From a virus, in the IMG/VR virus record IMGVR_UViG_3300046010_007449, positions 1 to 31,659 of that record: a stretch of 31,659 bases of DNA; one strand, given 5' to 3'. Within the stretch, counting starts at the first letter, position 1. The number at the start of each line of letters is the position of its first letter. The position numbers and the translations under genes were made by a program. The notes under the pieces were generated by a model. It saw only the letters and a list, made by a program, of their open reading frames with translations, was not told the origin of the DNA and did not search any database. Shown here one piece after another: positions 15,213 to 21,552 of this stretch.

Positions 15213-15665
15213 ATGGCAGAAGAAAAAAAGAGTGCAACTATGTTTGATTTTATTGATGGCGTAACAAGCAAAAAGAAAGCATGGAATAAATGGAGTGAAA
15301 CTGATCAAAAAGCATTTTCACCATACATGACAAATCGCTTTCTATCAATGCGACAGGATTTAGTTGAATTAATTAATGAGTTACAAACATACACTATCGG
15401 ATTGTTACGGCCACAAGAAACATATCGTCTTTATTACGAACTATTACCGCATAACAAGGCATTTGCTAAATACATTAAAGGTAAACAAGAAGATAAATTT
15501 TCCGATAAACTAATCTCTCAAGTTGCAGAGCACTACAAAGTAAGTCGTTCTGAAGCAACTGATTACGTGGATTTGATGGATCAAACTAGTTGCACTCGTC
15601 TGCTAAATTTATATGGATATACGGAGAAAGAAGTAAAGAATATGATGAAAGGAGTTAGGAAATGA
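15213..15665 (+). CDS. 62: Clamp-loader small subunit (T4 gp62-like)
   Basis: A 150-residue, mostly helical protein. The arrangement FSPYMTNRFLSMRQDLVELINELQ, then LYYELLPHNKAFAKYIKG, then a helix ending ATDYVDLMD, fits the gp62 family pattern (xPFIVNRxLS ... prkrfxkWik ...). Gp62 is the non-ATPase subunit that completes the gp44/62 loader. Phage gp62 proteins are short and diverge quickly, so the call rests on the weak pattern plus position after the gp45- and gp44-like genes. It overlaps the next gene by 4 bases. Confidence 0.75.
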   Translation: MAEEKKSATMFDFIDGVTSKKKAWNKWSETDQKAFSPYMTNRFLSMRQDLVELINELQTYTIGLLRPQETYRLYYELLPHNKAFAKYIKGKQEDKFSDKLISQVAEHYKVSRSEATDYVDLMDQTSCTRLLNLYGYTEKEVKNMMKGVRK

Positions 15666-15877
15666 GTGTAAATACACAATCACATTACCGAGGCAAAGAT
15701 AGCCTGTATAAATTCGCAGAAGAATGGCAACTTACAAGTTATGAGTTTGATATCATTAAACGAGTTGTTCGATGTCGACATAAAGGTACGTTTCAACAAG
15801 ACTTAGAAAAGACCAAAGATTTAATTGATATTTATCTGAAAGAAAAATTACCCAGTTATTCGGATCTTACAAAATAG
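15662..15877 (+). CDS. DUF3310-like protein (T7 gp1.7-related family)
   Basis: A 71-residue protein with the DUF3310 pattern: SHYRGKDSLYKF, then YEFDIIKRVVRCRHKG, then DLEKTKDLIDIYL (family form: SHY ... GNAIKYxxRxxxKG ... DLxKAxxYl). T7 gp1.7, a nucleotide kinase acting on dTMP and dGMP, carries this domain, so a nucleotide-handling role is possible but unproven. A good ribosome site (AAAGGAG) precedes the ATG. The start overlaps the gp62-like gene (ATGA). Confidence 0.65.
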   Translation: MSVNTQSHYRGKDSLYKFAEEWQLTSYEFDIIKRVVRCRHKGTFQQDLEKTKDLIDIYLKEKLPSYSDLTK

Positions 15878-15879
15878 TA

Positions 15880-15900
15880 TTTTTGTTTTTGTTTTTGTTT
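15880..15900 (+). repeat. Short tandem repeat (TTTTTG)3TTT
   Basis: Three exact TTTTTG units plus TTT lie between the DUF3310-like gene and the promoter-like motif that starts at 15901. It may act as an AT-rich upstream promoter element, or may vary in length by slippage. Confidence 0.85.
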
Positions 15901-15914
15901 ATATTTATATTAAA
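15901..15914 (+). promoter_or_regulatory. Promoter-like motif ATATTTATATTAAA before the candidate head-protein gene
   Basis: Third copy of the ATATTTATAWTAAA motif, identical in all 14 bases to the copy at 2069. It directly follows a T-rich repeat and precedes a ribosome site (TTAGGA) and ATG 15930. The gene it serves ends in a strong terminator, so this looks like a complete single-gene transcription unit. Confidence 0.55.
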
Positions 15915-15929
15915 AATTAGGAAATATAC

Positions 15930-16241
15930 ATGAAAAATCTTAAAGATCTTTTGTCAGAAAATATGCGACGTTTCGGTACAAAAAATTTATCAGAACAAGT
16001 AGATGCACAAACAATACAAATGAAATTAATTTCTAAATTTGTAGATGAAAAGAAGATTGGGATGGAATATAAAGACCCGTCGATGAAAGATGAGTTTTTT
16101 AATGATTACAGTGCAGAATATCAAGATTGGTTATTAAAAAACGGATTTAAAATGTCTGACATCGATATCACAGCATCAACCGGCGCATCTCAAGCAGATT
16201 TAATGCGTATTAATAATCTAATCACACAAAAACGTTGGTAA
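15930..16241 (+). CDS. Small protein with possible T4-type capsid-targeting signal
   Basis: A 103-residue protein of unknown family. Residues 1-22 form an amphipathic Lys/Arg/Leu stretch (MKNLKDLLSENMRRFG, then TKNLSE). T4 internal head proteins carry such an N-terminal targeting signal, cut by the prohead protease after (L/I)-x-E; LSE at residues 20-22, or 8-10, fits. The remainder is acidic and helical. It forms its own unit, with a promoter-like motif ahead and a strong terminator behind, as expected for an abundant late product. The head-protein role is inferred from this pattern only. The ATG is preceded by TTAGGA. Confidence 0.7.
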   Translation: MKNLKDLLSENMRRFGTKNLSEQVDAQTIQMKLISKFVDEKKIGMEYKDPSMKDEFFNDYSAEYQDWLLKNGFKMSDIDITASTGASQADLMRINNLITQKRW

Positions 16242-16263
16242 TAAATTTAAATTAAAAATATTG

Positions 16264-16292
16264 AGTGCTAGCAGTAATGTTAGCACTTTTTT
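16264..16292 (+). terminator. Rho-independent terminator
   Basis: Inverted repeat AGTGCTAGC / GTTAGCACT (9 pairs with one G-T) around a 6-base loop (AGTAAT), followed by six T. It lies 22 bases after the stop at 16241 and is the only strong intrinsic terminator noticed in the window. Confidence 0.88.
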
Positions 16293-16324
16293 ACTGTTCG
16301 GTTGTTTCCTAACATATTTTTTCT

Positions 16325-16330
16325 TATATT
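16325..16330 (+). promoter_or_regulatory. Possible -10 element before the nuclease gene
   Basis: TATATT lies between the terminator and the ATG at 16336, ending 5 bases before the start codon. A new promoter is expected here because the terminator blocks read-through. The spacing would place the transcript start at or next to the ATG. Confidence 0.4.
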
Positions 16331-16335
16331 ATAGT

Positions 16336-17295
16336 ATGAAACAAGGAAACTATATTAATCCTATTTATAAGTTATCTTTACGCGATGCTGACACAGTTCC
16401 TCGTAGAATATCATATTCACAATGGTCCATGTATGAACGGTGTCCGTTATCCTGGAAACTTGCTTATATAGATGGATTAGCTCCATTTCAAGCATCAATC
16501 GATACATGTTTTGGTACAGCATTCCATGAGACTATGCAGTATTATATTGAAGTTATGTATACCGATTCTGTTAAACGGGCAGATTCTTTAGATTTGCGAA
16601 GTATACTAACTAACAAACTGCGAGAAGAATATCAACGCAATGTAACTGATACCGGATCTCACTTTTCAAATCCATTGCAATTAGCAGAATATTTAGAAGA
16701 TGGTGTTGCTATTTTGGAATGGTTCAAGAAACGACGTAAGCAGTATTTTTCTACTAAAGATTATGAACTAGTAGGAATTGAAATAGAATTATGTACCCCA
16801 GCATCTCCCAATAACCCATCGGTTTATTTATTTGGATTTATTGATTTGGTTATACGCCATATTCCAACTAATACTATACATGTATATGATATTAAAACAA
16901 GTCGTGGCGGTTGGAACAAATATCAAAAATCAGATCCTTTAAAAGCAGCCCAACTCGTATTATATAAAAATAAATTTTCCGAGCAATTTGGTGTCCCGAA
17001 AGAAAATATTGTGGTTGAGTTTTTTATTGTGAAACGCAAAATGATTGAAGAGTCAATGTTTCCACAAAAACGCATACAATTATTTAAACCTAGCTCCGGC
17101 ACGGTAACACAACGCAAAGTTCAAAAACAAATTGATGCATTTGTAGAACATTGTTTCGATTCCGAAGGCAATAAACTTGCAGATAAACCATATATGGCTA
17201 TTTCCGGCAAGGGTGATAAAAATTGCAAATATTGCCCCTGGAAAACTGATTATGAAAATTGTCCTAAAGAAAATAGGATTCGTGTTGAAAAATAA
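16336..17295 (+). CDS. Cas4/RecB-type PD-(D/E)XK nuclease with iron-sulfur cysteines
   Basis: A 319-residue nuclease of the PDDEXK_1 group. SYSQWSMYERCPLSWKLAY and GTAFHETMQYY are the N-terminal signatures; FGFIDLV gives D170 and VYDIKTSRG gives D185 and K187 as metal and catalytic residues. C36, C297, C300 and C309 (CKYCPW ... NCP) fit the four-Cys iron-sulfur site of Cas4 and AddB nucleases. It probably processes DNA ends in recombination or host DNA breakdown. A TTG at 16261 would extend the frame by 25 residues, but it lies in the terminator and adds a spurious hydrophobic leader, so ATG 16336 was chosen. No Cas genes or CRISPR array are present. Confidence 0.88.
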   Translation: MKQGNYINPIYKLSLRDADTVPRRISYSQWSMYERCPLSWKLAYIDGLAPFQASIDTCFGTAFHETMQYYIEVMYTDSVKRADSLDLRSILTNKLREEYQRNVTDTGSHFSNPLQLAEYLEDGVAILEWFKKRRKQYFSTKDYELVGIEIELCTPASPNNPSVYLFGFIDLVIRHIPTNTIHVYDIKTSRGGWNKYQKSDPLKAAQLVLYKNKFSEQFGVPKENIVVEFFIVKRKMIEESMFPQKRIQLFKPSSGTVTQRKVQKQIDAFVEHCFDSEGNKLADKPYMAISGKGDKNCKYCPWKTDYENCPKENRIRVEK

Positions 17296-17296
17296 C

Positions 17297-17302
17297 TATA
17301 AT
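17297..17302 (+). promoter_or_regulatory. Possible -10 element close to a start codon
   Basis: TATAAT overlaps the end of the nuclease-to-next-gene gap and ends 5 bases before the ATG at 17308. No ribosome site is visible between them. In a 12-base AT-rich gap the match could be chance. Confidence 0.22.
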
Positions 17303-17307
17303 ATATT

Positions 17308-17517
17308 ATGATTCAATATAAACATAAACATGCATACGTATACCGTTTTGAAATACAAAAGCGAGCTCCATTTGTAGGATGGGAAGTTATGGAATATGTT
17401 TTATTAACTGATGAAACTGGACCTAATAGTAAAAGTAACCGACAACTATTAGAAACTGGATTACGAATAGCATATAATCATATGCCTAAGAGTGTTAAAT
17501 TTTCATATGAAAAATAG
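17308..17517 (+). CDS. Hypothetical protein, 69 residues
   Basis: No family recognised. The first half is rich in aromatic and basic residues with strand-like pattern (HAYVYRFEIQKR, GWEVMEYVLLTDE). The second half looks helical (RQLLETGLRIAYNHM). It follows the nuclease by 12 bases and the next gene starts at or just before its stop, so it is likely expressed in the same unit. Confidence 0.62.
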   Translation: MIQYKHKHAYVYRFEIQKRAPFVGWEVMEYVLLTDETGPNSKSNRQLLETGLRIAYNHMPKSVKFSYEK

Positions 17518-17518
17518 C

Positions 17519-17923
17519 ATGGCAAAAGTAGCATTAATCGGAAATACGGGTTGGCAGAACAAACGAAAAGTTCAACAAACATTGCAAGAATTAAAACGCA
17601 AATTTTCTGATGAATTGATTATCATAGGTGGTGGCGGAAATGAAGGTGCTAATAGTATGGTACGTAAATATGCATTGGAATTCGGAATTGAATACAAAGA
17701 ATTCAACCCATCATTTTCCGGATACAATTTATACTCAGCAATGCCAGAATCATATTATGGTAAAAAATATCATTTTTCACAATTACATCACCGCATGAAA
17801 CTAATTGCAGAACATTGTGATTACATGCTCATAATGACAAATGAAACACAATTAGATCCTGTTTTAAAAACAGCATATACCAATGTTAACAAGTTAAAAA
17901 AGCCAGTAGTTATACTAGGCTGA
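17519..17923 (+). CDS. SLOG/YspA-like Rossmann protein
   Basis: A 134-residue protein. VALIGNTGW (4-12) is a first strand and nucleotide loop. LIIIGGGGNEGANSMVRKYA (33-52) matches the SLOG/DUF2493 pattern of strand, GG-x-x-GA and helix. CDYMLIMTNE and KPVVILG are the last strands. SLOG domains bind nucleotides or nucleotide-derived ligands; some act in stress or defence signalling and DprA binds DNA. The ligand here is unknown. ATG 17519 lies just after the preceding stop; an in-frame ATG at 17507 is possible. Confidence 0.65.
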   Translation: MAKVALIGNTGWQNKRKVQQTLQELKRKFSDELIIIGGGGNEGANSMVRKYALEFGIEYKEFNPSFSGYNLYSAMPESYYGKKYHFSQLHHRMKLIAEHCDYMLIMTNETQLDPVLKTAYTNVNKLKKPVVILG

Positions 17924-17936
17924 TATTTATAATAAA
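17923..17936 (+). promoter_or_regulatory. Promoter-like motif ATATTTATAATAAA before the glycan cluster
   Basis: Fourth copy of the ATATTTATAWTAAA motif. It starts at the last base of the SLOG-like stop codon and is followed by AAAAGGA and ATG 17955. It could drive the long run of glycosyltransferase genes that follows. Confidence 0.5.
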
Positions 17937-17954
17937 GTTATATAAAAGGAATAA

Positions 17955-19445
17955 ATGGAGTTACCAAAATTAAAAAAAATCGATCCGAACAAACCAGCAA
18001 AAAAGAAAATTTTATTGTTAGCAGATGATTTTCGTTTGCCATCTGGAATTGGAACAATCAGTAAAGAAATTATTTTCAACACAGTTAAAGAATTTGATTG
18101 GATTCAAATTGGAGGTGCAATTAATCACCCAGACGCCGGAAAAGCATTTGATATGTCTGCAGAAATTGCACACGAAACTGGTATAGCAGATGCATCCGTT
18201 AAACTAATTCCATATAATGGATATGGTGATCGTAATATTCTATTTGCAATCTTAAATCAAGAACAACCCGACGCAATTCTTCATTTTACAGACCCGCGTT
18301 ATTGGACTTGGTTATATGCATTAGAACATGAAATTAAAACAACATTTCGTATTCCAATTACATATTATTCCATATGGGATGATTTACCGTATCCTATGTG
18401 GAACGCCCCATATTACGGGTCATGTGATATGATTATGGGAATTAGTAAGCAATCGGATAATATTCATAGAGAAGTTCTTAAACAGAACGGATTTGGGGTG
18501 GTAGATTACGATGATGGAGATTCAGTACCCGCAGATATTAAATGGAATGAAGTAATCACCGGTTTTGTGCCTCACGGATTAAATCATAACACGTTTATAC
18601 CAATTTCTAAAGATTCTGAAGAATACAAACAAATGCATTCTAGAATTAAAACTAATAATAATGTTGATTTTGTAGTAATGTGGAATAATCGCAATATTAG
18701 ACGTAAACAGCCTGGCGATTTAATTCTATCATTTAAACATTTTGTTGATAAGTTACCGAAAGAAGATCAGTCTCGTGTAGCTCTATTAATGCATACACAA
18801 GCAATTGACGACAATGGAACAGATCTTAGAACTGTAGCAAAATCATTAGCCCCAAATTGTAAAATAATCTTTTCAGAACAAAAAATGTCAGCAAAAGAAT
18901 TAAATGCAATGTATAATGTAGCTGATGTTGTAGTGAATATAGGTTCTAATGAAGGATGGGGTCTTAGTTCAACCGAAGCAATGCTATCAGGCACGCCAAT
19001 TATTAATAATGTTACTGGCGGATTGCAAGATCAATGTGGATTTACGGATGAAAATGGTGAATGGGTTCGATTCAATGGTAAATTTTCAACAAATCATACC
19101 GGGCAATACAAGAATCACGGAGAATGGGTGAAACCAGTATTTCCTAGTAATCGTTCATTGCAAGGATCTCCGCAAACACCGTATATTTTTGATGATCGAG
19201 TAAATTTCGAAGATGTTGCTGATGCTATTATGTATTGGTATGAGATGGATGAGGCGGAACGAATGGTATGTGGTATGATGGGACGTAGTTTTTGTTTTGA
19301 TAACGGATTAACTGCGGAATCAATGGGTAATAAAATGATTGAGATGTTCGGCTATTTATTTACAGCTGATAAACAACCAAGACCTTTATATACTCTAAAC
19401 AAAGTAAATGCAGTAAAATACGAACAAATGGGAATAGTAGAATAA
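17955..19445 (+). CDS. GT4-like glycosyltransferase, 496 residues
   Basis: A GT-B enzyme. The N-terminal domain begins ILLLADDFRLPSGIGTISKEI, a typical GT4 glycine-rich loop. The C-terminal domain has NNVDFVVMWNNRNIRRKQPGDL, a GT4 second-domain opening strand, and NEGWGLSSTEAMLSGTPII, whose E-x7-E is the sugar-nucleotide site. The extra N-terminal tail MELPKLKKIDPNKP contains LPKLKK, which recurs at the C terminus of the next enzyme. Donor and acceptor are unknown. The start has AAAAGGA upstream. It overlaps the next gene by one base. Confidence 0.88.
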   Translation: MELPKLKKIDPNKPAKKKILLLADDFRLPSGIGTISKEIIFNTVKEFDWIQIGGAINHPDAGKAFDMSAEIAHETGIADASVKLIPYNGYGDRNILFAILNQEQPDAILHFTDPRYWTWLYALEHEIKTTFRIPITYYSIWDDLPYPMWNAPYYGSCDMIMGISKQSDNIHREVLKQNGFGVVDYDDGDSVPADIKWNEVITGFVPHGLNHNTFIPISKDSEEYKQMHSRIKTNNNVDFVVMWNNRNIRRKQPGDLILSFKHFVDKLPKEDQSRVALLMHTQAIDDNGTDLRTVAKSLAPNCKIIFSEQKMSAKELNAMYNVADVVVNIGSNEGWGLSSTEAMLSGTPIINNVTGGLQDQCGFTDENGEWVRFNGKFSTNHTGQYKNHGEWVKPVFPSNRSLQGSPQTPYIFDDRVNFEDVADAIMYWYEMDEAERMVCGMMGRSFCFDNGLTAESMGNKMIEMFGYLFTADKQPRPLYTLNKVNAVKYEQMGIVE

Positions 19446-20725
19446 TGAGAAAAGTAGTTATAGCATCGCCAGTAGCGACACAATCAGGTTATGGTCATCA
19501 CGCGCGTGAAATCATAACAAATTTTATAGAACAACGAGGAAATGAATGGGACATTAAATTAGTTTCATTGCCATGGGGTCATACACCAATGACATATCCA
19601 ATATCAACAGATCTTCAACTAAGAATTGTTCCGTTGCCATTAACAGAACAACCGGATGTTTGGATTCAAATAACTGTTCCAAATGAATTCCAGGCAGTAG
19701 GAAAACTTAATATCGGAATAACTGCAGGTACTGAAGGAGATGTTTGTCCAGAATCATGGATTGACAATCTTAATTCGATGCAATTGGTAATAGTTCCATC
19801 TGAATTTACCAAAAACGTATTTGAAAATACAGCAAGAACGAAAGGTAAATTACTTACTACACCAATTGAAGTAATTCCTGAATATTTTGATGAAACGGTA
19901 TATTCAACAAAATCGTTATCAGCAACTAATGCAAAAAACATGTTGCCGCAATTAGATGAAATTTCAGAATCATTTGCATTTTTAGCAGTAGGGCATTGGT
20001 TGACTGGTGCAATAGGCCAAGATCGTAAAAATTTAAGTGGATTGATTCATTGTTTCTTCGACACATATAAAAATACAAAATCGGCGCCCGCTCTTATATT
20101 AAAAACGAGTGGAGCTACGTACTCAACCATGGATCGACTAGAAATTGAAAATAAAATCAACCAGATTCGAGATATATTCGGTACTGCAAAGTTGCCTAAT
20201 GTATATCTGTTACATGGTGAATTAACTGATGATGAAATGAATGCATTGTATAATCATCCAAAAGTAAAAGCAATGATATCATTCACAAAAGCAGAAGGAT
20301 TTGGTCGACCATTGTTAGAATTTTCTACTACAGGAAAACCTATAATTGCACCACATTATTCAGGTCAAGCCGATTTTCTTAAAAAAGATTTTATTTGTGA
20401 AATACCAGGCGGTTTAACTCCAATACATCCTTCAGCTCAAAATGATTTTCTAATTGGTGAAGCAAAATGGTTTTCTCCTGATTATGCATATGCAGAAAAA
20501 TTAATAAAAGAAGTTGAAAAGAATTATAAAAAATGGTGCGATTTAGCTAAACGACAACGTTATTTTGTTAATTCAACATTCTCTAAAACTGCAGTAAAAA
20601 CAACATATGAAAGTGTTTTAAGTAAAGTCGATGTACTTGTAGACAGATTACCAAAACCCGTACAATTGCAATTGCCAAAACTTAAAAAATTAGAATTGCC
20701 AAAATTACAAAAGGTTGGTGAATAA
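19445..20725 (+). CDS. GT4-like glycosyltransferase, 426 residues
   Basis: A GT-B enzyme with N-terminal ASPVATQSGYGHHAREI (glycine loop) and C-terminal FTKAEGFGRPLLEFSTTGKPIIAP, containing the E-x7-E motif. The last 25 residues carry a Lys/Leu repeat: QLPKLKKLELPKLQKV, two LPKL units. The N terminus of the preceding enzyme has the same peptide. The start overlaps the preceding stop (TAATG), so the two are translated together and may act as a pair. Confidence 0.87.
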   Translation: MRKVVIASPVATQSGYGHHAREIITNFIEQRGNEWDIKLVSLPWGHTPMTYPISTDLQLRIVPLPLTEQPDVWIQITVPNEFQAVGKLNIGITAGTEGDVCPESWIDNLNSMQLVIVPSEFTKNVFENTARTKGKLLTTPIEVIPEYFDETVYSTKSLSATNAKNMLPQLDEISESFAFLAVGHWLTGAIGQDRKNLSGLIHCFFDTYKNTKSAPALILKTSGATYSTMDRLEIENKINQIRDIFGTAKLPNVYLLHGELTDDEMNALYNHPKVKAMISFTKAEGFGRPLLEFSTTGKPIIAPHYSGQADFLKKDFICEIPGGLTPIHPSAQNDFLIGEAKWFSPDYAYAEKLIKEVEKNYKKWCDLAKRQRYFVNSTFSKTAVKTTYESVLSKVDVLVDRLPKPVQLQLPKLKKLELPKLQKVGE

Positions 20726-20737
20726 TAAATAATTTCT

Positions 20738-20743
20738 TATAAT
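20738..20743 (+). promoter_or_regulatory. Possible -10 element close to a start codon
   Basis: TATAAT in the 23-base gap between two glycosyltransferase genes, ending 5 bases before ATG 20749. No ribosome site is visible in the gap. Confidence 0.3.
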
Positions 20744-20748
20744 ATGTT

Positions 20749-21396
20749 ATGAAGATATCATACGCAATTACGGTTTGTAATGAATTCATCGAAATTCAAC
20801 GATTATTAACTTTTTTGTTAGAACATAAACGACCTCAAGACGAAATTGTTATTCAAATGGATTTGTCTGTAGCCGATCTTAATAGTATGCCAGAAGCTAA
20901 AAAATTAGTTTGGCAGTATATTATGAAGCATAATGAGCAAGGGCATTGCCGAGTTATATTTAACCCATTAAATAGCGATTTCTCAGCATTTAAAAATCAT
21001 TTAACCCAACAATGTACCGGAGATTATATCTTCCAAATTGATGCTGATGAATACCCATCAGAGGATTTAATTAAACATTTACATGAGCTTTTAGAATTGA
21101 ATCCTGAAATGGATATTTTCTTAGTACCACGAGTAAACACAGTTGAGGGTTTAACACCTGAACATATTCAACAATGGGGCTGGAGAGTAAACGAAAAAGG
21201 TTGGGTTAATTGGCCTGATTTTCAATGGCGTATTTGGAGAAATGTACCTGAAATTAAATGGATAAATAAAGTACATGAGCGGTTGGATGGGTTCAAAACA
21301 TATACTATTCTACCAGATGTAGAATATTTTGCTTTATATCACCCAAAAACAATTGAACGACAAATAAAACAGAATAGTTATTATGAAACATTATGA
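20749..21396 (+). CDS. GT2 family glycosyltransferase, 215 residues
   Basis: A GT-A enzyme: ISYAITVCNEFIEIQRLLTFL is the GT2 first strand and helix, and FQIDADEYPSEDL carries the D-x-D metal motif (DAD, about residues 99-101). VPRVNTVEG and WPDFQWRIWRN and KWINKVHERLDG match the acceptor side of GT2 proteins of LPS core type. It is short but seems complete. It overlaps the next small gene (ATGA). Confidence 0.87.
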   Translation: MKISYAITVCNEFIEIQRLLTFLLEHKRPQDEIVIQMDLSVADLNSMPEAKKLVWQYIMKHNEQGHCRVIFNPLNSDFSAFKNHLTQQCTGDYIFQIDADEYPSEDLIKHLHELLELNPEMDIFLVPRVNTVEGLTPEHIQQWGWRVNEKGWVNWPDFQWRIWRNVPEIKWINKVHERLDGFKTYTILPDVEYFALYHPKTIERQIKQNSYYETL

Positions 21397-21551
21397 GTAA
21401 TGAAACTTATACCGACTTAGAATATGAATTCTTAAAAGAAAAACATGAAACTTTGAGAATGGAAGTTATAGAAACATTTGTTAAACAATATCCTAATGAT
21501 GCTGAGTTAGGTAAGGCTATTAGGGAATTTATAAATTTAAATAAAAAATAA
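21393..21551 (+). CDS. Small hypothetical protein, 52 residues
   Basis: A frame that fills the 156-base gap between the GT2 gene and the 3-dehydrase gene. Its ATG overlaps the upstream stop (ATGA, 21393-21396) and it stops 1 base before the next start codon. The product is charged and helical (DLEYEFLKEKHETLRMEVIE ... YPNDAELGKAIREFINLNKK). No family is recognised. The exact fit and coupled start make it likely to be real. Confidence 0.65.
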   Translation: MSNETYTDLEYEFLKEKHETLRMEVIETFVKQYPNDAELGKAIREFINLNKK

Positions 21552-21552
21552 C

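Noticed and set aside
16261-16335. TTG start extending the nuclease by 25 residues
   Set aside because: This stretch encodes the stem and T-run of a strong terminator. The leader would be a chance hydrophobic run, and a promoter-like element follows it.
16336-17295. Cas4-like gene as part of a CRISPR system
   Set aside because: No repeat-spacer array or other Cas gene is visible. Cas4-like nucleases are common alone in phages.
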